A stretch of DNA of 64,000 nucleotides from contig CALSRJ010000005.1 in assembly GCA_943788725.1 (NCBI GenBank), positions 124,001-188,000 on the forward strand, given 5' to 3'. A program made the position numbers and the translations under genes. Shown in pieces: positions 33,847 to 43,425 of the stretch (its first letter is position 1; each line of letters opens with the position of its first letter). Origin of the DNA: an uncultured Flavobacteriales bacterium (GTDB lineage Bacteria; Bacteroidota; Bacteroidia; Flavobacteriales_G; Salibacteraceae). The notes beneath the pieces were generated by a model. It saw only the letters and a list, made by a program, of their open reading frames with translations, searched no databases and had not been told where the DNA came from.

Positions 33847-34860
33847 ATGGGAATGAGGATCCTTAGGATCATTTCGATCCAAATCTTGTTTGCCTCTGTT
33901 TGCAGTGTCGGATTGATCCTTTCTGGATGCAAGAAGGATGCTCCCGAGCCCATCACGCCAAGCGAGTCACTGGAAGCGCCTACTGCAGATTTTGAAACCG
34001 ACCAAACGGGATTGTCTATCGCCTTCAGTTATACCGGTGAGCGAGGGGAGACCTTTGTTTGGGATTTCGGAGACGGAGCAACCAGTACGGAAGCGTCGCC
34101 TACGCATGTATATGATGCATATGGGTTGTATTCCGTTGAACTGACTGTCAGCAATACAGGGGGAACAGCCAAAACAAGCAGCGACGTAGCGGTTGAAGGG
34201 GATGCTCTTGTCTCCATTCCAGAGTTGGGTTTTTCCAATGTGAATGGCGTATTCTATGCCATTAACCACCAAAGGGTTTGGTCCGTTTACGGCGAACCTG
34301 CTTTGGTGAAAACGGGAGCCGCCAAGGCCTGGTGCAGCGGAACGATTGGTTATACAGACGTAGGAGCCGTGACCTTCAAGCAAGGCGATTATACCGCATC
34401 ACTGAACCGCGGTGCGGACAATGCATACACTTGGTTGGAATCGCCCGATGAACAAACAGGGTTCAAAAAAGGAGTGGGACCTACCTGGAGTATTGCAGGG
34501 GGCGGACAACACGGTTCCATCAATGGCCTGAGTAATGTTTGGCCGTTTCCAGCGACCAAAGAGGTAATTGCTGAATCAGCCATTGACATCACAACAACGT
34601 TTGCGGTGTCTCATTCGGGAGCCATCAACAACGCTGACTCAGTCTTCATTTCGGTGTACGGACCCAATGGCAGCCTCACCCGAAGATTGGGGGGCACAGA
34701 GAATTCTACTTCCTTTACCCCAGGGGAACTCTCAACGCTTGGGAAAGGAAAAGGGCAGGTGCAAATCGTGGCCTATAAGATCTACGAGCAGGTGCTTGGA
34801 ACGAAGTCCTACATGGTCATGAACGTAGCCGCGTCTCAAATGGATGTGACGGTCGAATAG
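33847..34860 (+). CDS. PKD-domain lipoprotein
   Basis: 337 residues. A lipoprotein signal ends in lipobox LSGC (near residue 28), then one PKD domain (PTADFETDQTGLSIAFSYTG, FVWDFGDGATSTEASPTHVY, YSVELTVSNTGGT; about 45-115). The C-terminal 220 residues are beta-rich and unassigned, with TSFTPGELSTLGKGKGQVQI near the end. PKD domains are adhesive or spacing modules on exported proteins. The gene lies just before the iron-type operon on the same strand but is separated by 117 bp with its own promoter and operator, so membership is uncertain. Confidence 0.78.
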   Translation: MGMRILRIISIQILFASVCSVGLILSGCKKDAPEPITPSESLEAPTADFETDQTGLSIAFSYTGERGETFVWDFGDGATSTEASPTHVYDAYGLYSVELTVSNTGGTAKTSSDVAVEGDALVSIPELGFSNVNGVFYAINHQRVWSVYGEPALVKTGAAKAWCSGTIGYTDVGAVTFKQGDYTASLNRGADNAYTWLESPDEQTGFKKGVGPTWSIAGGGQHGSINGLSNVWPFPATKEVIAESAIDITTTFAVSHSGAINNADSVFISVYGPNGSLTRRLGGTENSTSFTPGELSTLGKGKGQVQIVAYKIYEQVLGTKSYMVMNVAASQMDVTVE

Positions 34861-34933
34861 AAAACTTCCTGAGCTTCGTCAGGATACCCCAAAATACCAT
34901 AAAAGAGGTATGTCCCTCCCTTAGACAGGACGG

Positions 34934-34969
34934 TATGTTTGCAGCGTTATTTAAAACGAGTCTAAATAA
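34934..34969 (+). promoter_or_regulatory. Promoter and palindromic operator of the DUF4856-imelysin-HTTM-receptor operon
   Basis: TATGTTTG at 34934-34941 is a perfect -7 box. The inverted repeat TTATTTA-N9-TAAATAA (34947-34969) follows at once, covering the expected transcription start and ending 8 bp before the ATG at 34978. This is where a repressor would block initiation. Given the operon content, a Fur- or DtxR-like metal repressor is the inference; the arms are not a textbook Fur box. Confidence 0.5.
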
Positions 34970-34977
34970 AAACAACG

Positions 34978-36069
34978 ATGCATCCGCGTACTGCCGTCAC
35001 CTTCTTGTTGGGTCTTTTTGTGCTGAGCTTAGCTGCTTGCCGCAGGGAGCCGCCGAAAAGTGATTTTTTCCATACTCCGGTGCCATCCACGTACGATTTT
35101 CCTTACGTGAACTACGGTGGCCAGATCGAACGACTCGATCAGATGGAGGAGATGATGGAATACATTGAAACGGCTAATCAATACGGAGTCCAGCTCGATG
35201 GAGCTGTGCTGACGGCGATGTTTGCCAATACGAACGGCAATGCAAACGGCAATTTTCCATTCACATCTGAGAAGGACATCAAGAGCAAGGTGTTCGAGCC
35301 TCATCTCAGCCTGTTTGAAGATTATTTCACCACCCTGGTCAATGCGAGTAAAAGCTTGGACACGGCCGGGGATGGAGTGGCGGGTGTGATGTACAGCGAA
35401 GATGGTTCTTCGAGCCGCCTCTTTGCCGCAAACGGGTTCGAATATGCCGAGCTGATCGAGAAAGGCCTCTTGGGGGCTCTTTGTTATTATCAGGCTACGG
35501 CTGTATATCTCTCAGACGAAAAGATGGAGGTAGACAACGAGGAAATTGTGGAAGGCGAGGGCACGGCAATGGCTCATCACTGGGACGAAGCATACGGCTA
35601 CCTCGGGGTGAGTAATGACTTTCCTGAGAACGTCGAAGACATCCGGTTCTGGGGTAAGTACTGCAACCGTCGAAATACCGTCCTCGGATCCAACGAGAAA
35701 TTGAGCGAAGCCTTTCGAATTGGACGATCTGGCATATTATGGCACCGTTACAACGAGCGCGATTCGGCCATCACCTTGGTTAGAACCGAGTGGGAAAATG
35801 TGTGTGCTGCGACGGCGATTCACTACATCAATTCGGCCTTAGCCAACATGGACAACGACTACATGCGAAACCATGTCCTTTCAGAAGCACACGGCTTCGT
35901 AAAAGCGCTCTTTTATAATCCCGAACGCCGCATCACCCAAACCCAAGTCGATGAAGTGATCGGTTTGTTGGGAGATAATTTCTACGCAGTGAGTACTTCA
36001 GATCTTCAATCCGCGAGGGACTTGCTTGCAGCGGTCTACGGCTGGGAAAACATTAAAACCACCCTTTGA
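34978..36069 (+). CDS. DUF4856 lipoprotein
   Basis: 363 residues. A lipoprotein signal with LAAC lipobox (Cys22) is followed by the DUF4856 pattern: PSTYDFPYVNYGGQIERLDQ, GFEYAELIEKGLLGALCYYQ, MAHHWDEAYGYLGVSNDFP, and CAATAIHYINSALANMDND. The mostly helical fold and repeated acidic/His positions recall the imelysin neighbour. It is the first gene of an operon with the imelysin-like lipoprotein (4-bp overlap). Iron-related function is inferred from context. Confidence 0.85.
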   Translation: MHPRTAVTFLLGLFVLSLAACRREPPKSDFFHTPVPSTYDFPYVNYGGQIERLDQMEEMMEYIETANQYGVQLDGAVLTAMFANTNGNANGNFPFTSEKDIKSKVFEPHLSLFEDYFTTLVNASKSLDTAGDGVAGVMYSEDGSSSRLFAANGFEYAELIEKGLLGALCYYQATAVYLSDEKMEVDNEEIVEGEGTAMAHHWDEAYGYLGVSNDFPENVEDIRFWGKYCNRRNTVLGSNEKLSEAFRIGRSGILWHRYNERDSAITLVRTEWENVCAATAIHYINSALANMDNDYMRNHVLSEAHGFVKALFYNPERRITQTQVDEVIGLLGDNFYAVSTSDLQSARDLLAAVYGWENIKTTL

Positions 36070-37133
36070 TGCGCCAATTGCTTTTCATGCTTGGAATGAT
36101 CGTCTGGGGATTCTCTTTGCAATCGTGCAAAGGCGATGAACCGAAACCCGAGGAAGAGGATTTCGATCGTGCGGCGATGTTTCAAAATATGGCTACAAAT
36201 GTCATCTTACCTTCCTACGCTTCGTTTGCCGAAAAACTGTCCTCGTTTCAAGGGGCATTTGATGCTTTTAAGAGCACCTCATCGGAGGCAAATTTAGCGG
36301 CTCTTCGAAGCGCTTTTGATCAAGTCTACCTCTCTTGGCAGCAATGCGCACCGTACGAGTTTGGACCAGCGGCAAGTGTTGGCTTACGGTTGACCGTCAA
36401 TACGTTTCCAGCCGACACCAACCGTGTGCACACCTTATTGGGGATGGACGACTACGACCTCGCCATGTCCAGCAACAGTGCGGCGAAAGGATTGCCGGCC
36501 TTGGATTTTGTGCTTTTTCAACTCAACCCGGATCGACTGAGCGAGGCAATGACACAGGACTTCATTCAGCAAAACATAGTGATGATGAGCGGTGCTTTGA
36601 CAAGCGTAGAAGAGGAATGGAAGCAGTCCTACCAAGATGAATTTCAGACTAGCCTCGGGAGCGATGTGGGCAGTTCGTTGGGAAGTTTCGTAAACGCCGT
36701 TAACCAGGATTTTGAACTCTTGAAGAATGCCAATGTCGGTATTCCACTGGGCAAGAAAACCTTGGGCATCATTCAGCCTGAAAAAGTGGAGGCCTTGTTT
36801 TCAGCGCAGTCCCTCCCCTTACTCATCCAACACCTCCAAAGCCTGAAAATAGCCTTCAATGGAAATACCGGTCTCGGATTGGATGATCACCTTGACGCCT
36901 TAAATGCCACCTATGGAACACAGTCATTGAGTGACGCAATCCAAATGGGCTTTGATGATGCAATCGCCTCAGCTGAGGCGATCGAAGGCGATCTTTTCGA
37001 AGCTATAGCGCAAAGTCCATCTCAAGTGGAAGACCTGCACTCCAAGCTCCAGAACTTAGTGGTCTTGTTGAAGACAGATATGCCTTCGCAGCTTGGCGTT
37101 CAAATTACCTATCAAGATAACGACGGTGATTAA
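36066..37133 (+). CDS. Imelysin-like (M75 family) lipoprotein
   Basis: 355 residues with lipobox LQSC and the imelysin helical fold: LPSYASFAEKLSSFQGAFDA, DQVYLSWQQCAPYEFGPAAS, DFVLFQLNPDRLSE. The GxHxxE motif of imelysins appears as GLPALD, so both the His and Glu are replaced, which argues against peptidase activity and against the classic metal site there. Related proteins (IrpA, EfeO-like) are iron-regulated periplasmic or surface proteins. The start overlaps the DUF4856 stop and the end overlaps the HTTM start. Confidence 0.85.
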   Translation: MMRQLLFMLGMIVWGFSLQSCKGDEPKPEEEDFDRAAMFQNMATNVILPSYASFAEKLSSFQGAFDAFKSTSSEANLAALRSAFDQVYLSWQQCAPYEFGPAASVGLRLTVNTFPADTNRVHTLLGMDDYDLAMSSNSAAKGLPALDFVLFQLNPDRLSEAMTQDFIQQNIVMMSGALTSVEEEWKQSYQDEFQTSLGSDVGSSLGSFVNAVNQDFELLKNANVGIPLGKKTLGIIQPEKVEALFSAQSLPLLIQHLQSLKIAFNGNTGLGLDDHLDALNATYGTQSLSDAIQMGFDDAIASAEAIEGDLFEAIAQSPSQVEDLHSKLQNLVVLLKTDMPSQLGVQITYQDNDGD

Positions 37134-38460
37134 ACGCTGGATCCATAGTCACGTCCATGCCCAGGTGTCCATCGCTCCGTTGGTCACCTTTCGCTTTTTA
37201 TTTGGGCTGATCATGTTTATCAGCATTGCTCGATTTTACCTCAATGGGTGGATCGAAGCTCAGTACATCAACCCGGACTTCCATTTCAAATACTTCGGCT
37301 TTTATTGGATTCCCGATTTGACTCCTATCGGCTACTACGCGATGTTTGCCTTGATCGCACTGAGTTCACTGGGCATCGCATTCGGAGCGTTGTATCGCAT
37401 TTCAACCGTGGTCTTCTTTCTAGCGTTCACCTACATGGAGCTGGTGGATGCAACCTACTATTTAAACCACTACTATTTTGTCAGCCTCGTCGGCCTCCTA
37501 TTGGTCTTTCTTCCTGCCCATCGCCAACATTCAGTGGACGCGTGGTCAGGGCTAACACAAAGAAGCAGCAAGGTCTCTGCTGTAGCCATCAATGCGATTA
37601 AACTGCAATTGGGGTTGGTCTATTTTCTCGCTGGGGTAGCGAAGTTGAATGCGGACTGGCTGCTTGAAGCGATGCCTTTGGCCATTTGGCTTCCTGCACA
37701 AGCGCACCTTCCCATCATTGGAGAAATGATGATGTTTAAGGCAACCGCATTTGCTTTCAGTTGGACTGGAGCTGCATATGATTTAGCCATCCCGTTTGTA
37801 CTGCTGAGTCCCCGCTTACGTTGGTTTGGCTACGTCGCTGTAATCGCCTTTCATTTGATGACGTGGTCCTTCTTTCAGATAGGGATGTTTCCCTTCATCA
37901 TGATCGGCGCTACGTTGATTTTTTTCTCGTCAGATTTTCACATCAAACTCCAATCCCACCTTGGATTGAGGCACGGAACATTCACTGCTGTCTTCAAACG
38001 AATACCGGCGTATGCCTTGAATGGCTTGGCGGTTTTTTTCGCATTTCAAGTACTTTTTCCTTTCCGCTACCTGATGTATTCCGGCAACCCTTACTGGACC
38101 GAACAGGGGTTTCGATTTGGATGGCGGGTTATGCTGATCGAAAAGGCGGGATACGCGCAATTCAAAGTCAGTGATGAACGTGGCAATGAACTCTGGGTAG
38201 ACAATGCAGATTTTCTCACCCCCGTTCAAGAGAAGATGCTGAGCACTCAACCAGACCTCATGCTGCAATATGCGGATTACCTTAAGACGCACTACGAAGC
38301 TCAAGGCGTGTCGAATGCGACGGTCAGGGCAGATGTGCACGTGACCTTCAATGGAAGGCCTAGTCAACCGTTTATTGACCCAACCGTGGATCTGGCAGCA
38401 TTGGAGGACAATTGGGAAGAGAAGGCTTGGATAATCCCCTTAGTACAGAAGAGAGGATGA
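37126..38460 (+). CDS. HTTM-domain membrane protein (vitamin K-dependent carboxylase-like)
   Basis: About 444 residues from the GTG at 37126, which overlaps the stop of the imelysin gene (GTGATTAA); an earlier TTG at 37093 is possible. The HTTM domain is evident: VTFRFLFGLIMFISIARFYL, several helices, and YFLAGVAKLNADWLLEAMPL with the lysine that matches the catalytic region of gamma-glutamyl carboxylases. A soluble C-terminal domain of about 130 residues follows (VLIEKAGYAQ-like region onward). HTTM proteins in Bacteroidota are uncharacterised. Position between imelysin and a FecA-like receptor suggests a role in metal uptake or modification of a partner. Confidence 0.82.
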   Translation: MIKRWIHSHVHAQVSIAPLVTFRFLFGLIMFISIARFYLNGWIEAQYINPDFHFKYFGFYWIPDLTPIGYYAMFALIALSSLGIAFGALYRISTVVFFLAFTYMELVDATYYLNHYYFVSLVGLLLVFLPAHRQHSVDAWSGLTQRSSKVSAVAINAIKLQLGLVYFLAGVAKLNADWLLEAMPLAIWLPAQAHLPIIGEMMMFKATAFAFSWTGAAYDLAIPFVLLSPRLRWFGYVAVIAFHLMTWSFFQIGMFPFIMIGATLIFFSSDFHIKLQSHLGLRHGTFTAVFKRIPAYALNGLAVFFAFQVLFPFRYLMYSGNPYWTEQGFRFGWRVMLIEKAGYAQFKVSDERGNELWVDNADFLTPVQEKMLSTQPDLMLQYADYLKTHYEAQGVSNATVRADVHVTFNGRPSQPFIDPTVDLAALEDNWEEKAWIIPLVQKRG

Positions 38461-40868
38461 AGCAATGGATGGCACATATCGCCCTTTGCTTTCTGATCGG
38501 ATCTGCCTTTGCCCAGCGGGTTGTTGAGGTGCAGATTCTTCCCATGGGAATAGAGAAGGCGGAAGTTTTCCTCGACAATACCGACCGTTCTTTCAAGGCA
38601 GATCGCTTCGGTGTCGTGGTGTTGAGAGAATTATCGCCGGGGGCGCACACCATGACAGTTTTCGCAGATGGCTATAGCGCTGAATCTCGGGTGATCGAAG
38701 AAGGCGCATCTAAATTGGTAGTCGAATTAAGCGCGATGAGCGTAGAGCTGCAAACCTTAACGATCATCGATGAGCGCCGGTCGGCTCAAGGGATGAGTAA
38801 GTTGCGCTACATCGAGGTAGACGGGTTGTATGCGGGAAAGAAAAATGAGATCGTCCTTCCAGATGAAATGGCGGCAAACACATCCACCAACAACAGTAGG
38901 CAGATCTTTGCCAAGGTACCAGGCATCAATGTGCAAGAAACGGATGCGGGCGGACTTCAAATGGGCATTGGTGCCAGAGGATTAGACCCTAAACGAACCA
39001 CCAACTTCAATACGCGGCAAGATGGCTATGACATCAGCGCCGATGCACTCGGATATCCAGAGAGCTATTATACACCGCCCATCGAAGCAGTAGACCGAAT
39101 CGAATTGGTCAGGGGTGCTGCTTCGCTCCAGTATGGAACACAATTCGGCGGGCTGCTGAACTTTAAGATGAAGCGCGGAGTAGAGGATCGCCCATTTGAA
39201 TTGATGAGTCGTACTACGATAGGTAGCTACGACTTCGTGGGTTCATTCACTAGCCTTGGAGGAACCGGTGGTGGGTGGAACTATTATGGTTTTTACCAGC
39301 ACAAACAAGGGAAGGGCTGGCGCCCGAATTCGCATTACAACAGCAATGCAGCCTACGTGCAAGTGGGAAGAAAATTGAATGAGAAGTGGAGTATCGACGC
39401 GGCATTCACCCACAGCTTTTACACTACCAAACAGCCGGGCGGACTCACAGATCGTCAATTCGAGGAGGATCCTGACCAAGGCCACCGACAGCGCAACTGG
39501 TTCCAAGTAGACTGGAACGTCGCCAGCATGACCTTGAACGGACAGATTACGTCGAATTTGTCCGTCAACAGCAAGACATTCTTGCTCAAGAGCAGCCGCG
39601 CCGCCCTCGGTTTCCTTGGAAACATCAACCGAATTGACACAGGTGGAAAGCGAGACTTGATCTTAGGAGAGTTCAATAACATTGGAAATGAGACCCGGTT
39701 GATTCAGCGGTTTGACCTTGCAGGAAATCCCGGAGCCGTATTGGTGGGAGTGCGCTTATACCATGGAGACACCCGCAATCGACAAGGAAAGGCGAGTGAT
39801 GGGAATGATGCTGACTTTCGGTTCATGGACGATGGAAAATTGGAAGGATCAGATGTACGCTTCCCTTCAGAGAACGGAGCGGCATTCGCGGAATTACTCC
39901 TACCTCTTTCTGGGTGTTGGTACCTGACCCCTGGCGTTCGCATCGAGCACATACGAACGCGCTCTAGCGGTTACTATACCAAGACTGATCGACACCCATT
40001 GACCGGAGAAGTGCTTTCTGAAATGAGCATTGATACGACCACAGGGCGCAATCGTTCCATCGCTTTATTTGGAATGGGCGCTACATGGAAATGCCGACCC
40101 GACATCGAATTTTATGCGAATGCCAGTCAGAACTATCGAGCGATGAATTTTTCTGATCTCTACGTCTGCAACCCAAACTTGATGATCGCCAAGGGAATGA
40201 GAGACGAGACTGGTTTTACCGTTGATTTAGGGGCAAAAGGGGCGTTGTGGAAAGGGGCGGTTCAATTTGACGCTGGCCTCTTTGTGATGCAATACAACCA
40301 TCGAATCGGTGAAACCCTCAAGCGCGTCGAGAATGAAGAAGGAGTGGTTCGGGTAGTCAATTACCGAGACAACATTGCGGATGCGCGCTTCTTTGGAGTG
40401 GAGATTTTTGAAGAGAACGACCTGCTCAAAATGTTGGGAAAGGAAGGAAAATGGCGACTCGTTTGGTACAACAACGTCTCATTGGTGGATGCGCGGTATG
40501 AGCAAGCGGAGGTGGCTGCATTTCATGATAAGAGGGTCGAAAATGTGCCTCAGATCAACTTCAAGACAGGAATAAATGTAGGCAAAGGCGGATTTTCTGG
40601 TGGAGTGCAATTCAACCATGTAAGTCGCCAGTTTACCGACGCCACCAATGCCGAGTTCTTCCCGGATGCCACGGTCGGGGTCATTCCATCCTATCAAGTA
40701 ATGGACGTTTCTATGAGCTATACTTGGAAGCGCATTAAGCTGGAAGGAAGCCTCAATAACGTTGCTGATCAGGTTTATTTCACCCGGAGAGCGACGGGAT
40801 ATCCTGGGCCAGGCATTATTCCTGCAGAGCGACGCATGTTCTTCATGACCTTACAGGTGCGGCTCTAG
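38457..40868 (+). CDS. FecA-like TonB-dependent outer-membrane receptor
   Basis: 803 residues from ATG 38457, overlapping the HTTM stop (ATGA). Signal peptide ends GSAFAQ. A carboxypeptidase-regulatory-like N-terminal domain (EVQILPMGIEKAEVFLDN) precedes the plug (QIFAKVPGINVQETDAGGLQ, VDRIELVRGAASLQYGTQFG) and a 22-strand barrel ending RMFFMTLQVRL. The plug resembles FecA-type ferric-chelate receptors. It is the last gene of the four-gene operon and gives the strongest evidence that the operon serves iron acquisition. Confidence 0.9.
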   Translation: MKQWMAHIALCFLIGSAFAQRVVEVQILPMGIEKAEVFLDNTDRSFKADRFGVVVLRELSPGAHTMTVFADGYSAESRVIEEGASKLVVELSAMSVELQTLTIIDERRSAQGMSKLRYIEVDGLYAGKKNEIVLPDEMAANTSTNNSRQIFAKVPGINVQETDAGGLQMGIGARGLDPKRTTNFNTRQDGYDISADALGYPESYYTPPIEAVDRIELVRGAASLQYGTQFGGLLNFKMKRGVEDRPFELMSRTTIGSYDFVGSFTSLGGTGGGWNYYGFYQHKQGKGWRPNSHYNSNAAYVQVGRKLNEKWSIDAAFTHSFYTTKQPGGLTDRQFEEDPDQGHRQRNWFQVDWNVASMTLNGQITSNLSVNSKTFLLKSSRAALGFLGNINRIDTGGKRDLILGEFNNIGNETRLIQRFDLAGNPGAVLVGVRLYHGDTRNRQGKASDGNDADFRFMDDGKLEGSDVRFPSENGAAFAELLLPLSGCWYLTPGVRIEHIRTRSSGYYTKTDRHPLTGEVLSEMSIDTTTGRNRSIALFGMGATWKCRPDIEFYANASQNYRAMNFSDLYVCNPNLMIAKGMRDETGFTVDLGAKGALWKGAVQFDAGLFVMQYNHRIGETLKRVENEEGVVRVVNYRDNIADARFFGVEIFEENDLLKMLGKEGKWRLVWYNNVSLVDARYEQAEVAAFHDKRVENVPQINFKTGINVGKGGFSGGVQFNHVSRQFTDATNAEFFPDATVGVIPSYQVMDVSMSYTWKRIKLEGSLNNVADQVYFTRRATGYPGPGIIPAERRMFFMTLQVRL

Positions 40869-40938
40869 CAACTCCCTAAGACAGAGGATATGGACAGAAC
40901 TGCGGAACCTTTCAATACCTACTTTCGTTTTACTAGAG

Positions 40939-42060
40939 ATGAGCGCCAACAACATTTCCATCACTCCAAGCGCAAAGTGGTTGCCACGCGGAGGCAAACC
41001 CATGATATTGGCGGGGCCTTGCAGCGCAGAAAGTGAAGCGCAAATCATGCAGGTGGCTGAACAATTGGCCCAGGACGACCGGGTTCAGCTGATTAGAGCT
41101 GGTGTTTGGAAACCGCGAACACGTCCCAATTCATTTGAAGGGAAGGGTGCCGATGCACTGCCGTGGATTGCGAAGGCAACCGAGCGTTTTGGGAAACCCT
41201 TTGTGATCGAAGTAGCCAATGCAGAGCATGTGCGAATGGCCCTAGATGCAGGCTTACAGTATTTGTGGGTCGGTGCGCGAACGACGGTAAACCCATTTTC
41301 CGTGCAAGAGATTGCCGATGCATTGGAAGGGAAAGATATTCCACTTTTCGTGAAGAACCCGATCAATCCAGATTTGCAGCTGTGGATTGGTGCCCTAGAG
41401 CGCTTTTCAAAGGCTGGCCTTCACAAACTCGTTGCGGTGCATAGAGGTTTCAATACCTATCAGGATCACGTATTCCGAAATTCGCCTAATTGGGAGATTC
41501 CGATTGAACTGAAGACGAAATTACCGGAGATTGAGATCCTTGTGGACCCAAGCCACATTGCGGGTAAACGGAGTCTTTTGCACGAAGTAGCCCAACGTGC
41601 GTTGAACCTAGCTTTTGATGGAATCATGATCGAGACCCATCCCGATCCCGACCGGGCCATGAGTGATCCAATGCAGCAGCTTGCACTCAAGGACTTTTCA
41701 GCCTTCATCGATACCCTAGAAACGAGGCAGCTAGACTTTGAAGATGCAGTAAGCATTGATCGGCTTCAACGCTTGCGGGCCCTCATCGACGAGATTGACC
41801 ACAACCTGCTCGAGAACTTGAAACGAAGAATGGAGGTGGTGGAAGAGATCGGAACTTACAAGGCGGAATCGGGGGTGGCGGTATTTCAATTGGAGCGATG
41901 GCTTGAGATTATCAAGGACAGGACCGATCATGGGCAAGCGGGAGATATTGATCCCGCACTCGTCCAATCCATCTGGAAGGCGATCCACAATGCATCCATC
42001 AAGCGTCAATCAGAGATTGTAAACAAACAGCTGCGCGAACGAGATATCTTCGGCATATGA
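40939..42060 (+). CDS. Bifunctional DAHP synthase / chorismate mutase
   Basis: 373 residues. The N-terminal 260 are a KDO8P-like DAHP synthase (MILAGPCSAESEAQIMQVAE, AGVWKPRTRPNSFEGKG, ILVDPSHIAGKRSLLHEVAQ). The C-terminal 90 are an AroQ-type chorismate mutase (DRLQRLRALIDEIDHNLLEN, RRMEVVEEIGTYKAESGV). The enzyme catalyses the first step of the shikimate pathway and the branch to prephenate; in such fusions the mutase part often senses prephenate for feedback. The LysM gene overlaps its stop (ATGA). Confidence 0.93.
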   Translation: MSANNISITPSAKWLPRGGKPMILAGPCSAESEAQIMQVAEQLAQDDRVQLIRAGVWKPRTRPNSFEGKGADALPWIAKATERFGKPFVIEVANAEHVRMALDAGLQYLWVGARTTVNPFSVQEIADALEGKDIPLFVKNPINPDLQLWIGALERFSKAGLHKLVAVHRGFNTYQDHVFRNSPNWEIPIELKTKLPEIEILVDPSHIAGKRSLLHEVAQRALNLAFDGIMIETHPDPDRAMSDPMQQLALKDFSAFIDTLETRQLDFEDAVSIDRLQRLRALIDEIDHNLLENLKRRMEVVEEIGTYKAESGVAVFQLERWLEIIKDRTDHGQAGDIDPALVQSIWKAIHNASIKRQSEIVNKQLRERDIFGI

Positions 42061-43280
42061 GATGGCGTCAAATCTTCTTGCTCGTGGCATTCTTCTTTCC
42101 AATGTTGCTGTTCGCGCAAGAAATTAAGAACCTCAATCCGGTCATTAAGATCGTGGCAGGCGAACCCTTCTATATCCATGAGGTTCGCAAAGGCCAATCC
42201 TTGGAAAGCATTGCCAGGGCCTATGCCTCTAACGTTGTCGCCATAGAAGAGGAGAATCCCGCACTTACAGACCCGCTCATATTGGGCATCAATATCCGCA
42301 TTCCATACACGGACGAATCTGCCGCTCGCATGATGCAAGTGGCTGAAGAAATGGAGCTAATCGAATCGAGCGAAGCAAGGAATGCCAGAGAACAGCGACG
42401 TCAAGAAATGGCGAAAAAAGAGGCGGCACGTTTGATTGAATCCAAAATGGCCAAGAGACCAGACCCTAATGGAGAGGCCTCAGCCCAAGCTGATGCACTT
42501 ATTAGTGAAGAAACAGGAGGGCAGCAAGCTCAAGAAGACACCCCCGTAGAAGGGCCTACTACAGAAGAGATGGCCCTCCTAAAAGAATTGACGGATTCAG
42601 TGAGCGAAAGCCTAGTGGAGCTTGAAGAGGTCAAGGAAGAGATTGAGGACACCCCGTACTTAGACAAAGACGGCCTTCCAAAACGGGAACCTTTTAAGTT
42701 GAAAGAGCCGGCTGTAAAAGTCGAGCCGAAAGGAACCTCGTTGGTGGACTTGATCGACGAGGTGACCAAAGGGTTTGAAGAGGGAGATAGCCTTTCCTAT
42801 TTGCGGAGCCTTTTCATGCGAGAGTACTTTTTGGTGCGGGTAAATCCAGAAGGCGTGATCACAAATGTGCGCGATGAACGGACGCTGACCAATGCAAATA
42901 CAAGGGTCTTGCGAATAGATGACCTCAAGGGAAGGTACTTATCTGAAAACATGGAAGAGTTTGCGCTACAGATCGTTCCGGTTGGCCTCAACGTCCATTT
43001 GGATCGGAGGAAATATCCGGTAAAAGTGAAGAAAGGAAAGGTAAAGCCCCTCAGTCCTTCCATCACTGAAGATGCCTTGGACCCGGGAGGCGAACACTTT
43101 GCTTTTATCAGCAAAGATGCCAAGCTGAAAGACCTCAAAGGAAAGTTTGTCATCGAAATGGTAGAGGGCGATCATTACTTGAGCATCCACGATCAGTTCG
43201 AGTACAACCCTTTTGGCGTCACCCTTGAAGAAGTGGCAAAAGAAAAGGTGATCACCATTGTATCGATAGAGGAACGGTGA
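42057..43280 (+). CDS. Exported LysM-domain protein of unknown function
   Basis: 407 residues. The signal peptide ends MLLFAQ. One LysM domain spans about 35-81 (FYIHEVRKGQSLESIARAYA, then PALTDPLILGINIRIPY). A long charged helical and low-complexity stretch follows (about 90-240, rich in Glu, Lys, Ala), then a beta-rich C-terminal domain (VRNPEG-type region to TIVSIEER). LysM points to peptidoglycan binding in the periplasm. No enzyme motif is visible. The start overlaps the DAHP synthase stop, but the functions appear unrelated. Confidence 0.78.
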   Translation: MRWRQIFLLVAFFFPMLLFAQEIKNLNPVIKIVAGEPFYIHEVRKGQSLESIARAYASNVVAIEEENPALTDPLILGINIRIPYTDESAARMMQVAEEMELIESSEARNAREQRRQEMAKKEAARLIESKMAKRPDPNGEASAQADALISEETGGQQAQEDTPVEGPTTEEMALLKELTDSVSESLVELEEVKEEIEDTPYLDKDGLPKREPFKLKEPAVKVEPKGTSLVDLIDEVTKGFEEGDSLSYLRSLFMREYFLVRVNPEGVITNVRDERTLTNANTRVLRIDDLKGRYLSENMEEFALQIVPVGLNVHLDRRKYPVKVKKGKVKPLSPSITEDALDPGGEHFAFISKDAKLKDLKGKFVIEMVEGDHYLSIHDQFEYNPFGVTLEEVAKEKVITIVSIEER

Positions 43281-43372
43281 AAACTGCTTTAACCGCAAGC
43301 TCAACTACGTCCGCAATTAACTATTCCCTACTCCCAAACCCAAGGTTTGCACTTTTCCCCAAGACCATGCAA

Positions 43373-43404
43373 TTTGCCTTGATGAAATGAAATTGAAAGG
43401 CAAA
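43373..43404. repeat. Inverted repeat upstream of recJ
   Basis: TTTGCCTT (43373-43380) and AAGGCAAA (43397-43404) are exact inverted copies separated by 16 bases, just before the recJ promoter region (TAGTATCTTTCGG). It could be an operator or a weak hairpin of the preceding gene; there is no T run. Confidence 0.35.
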
Positions 43405-43425
43405 GCAGAGTAGTATCTTTCGGCC

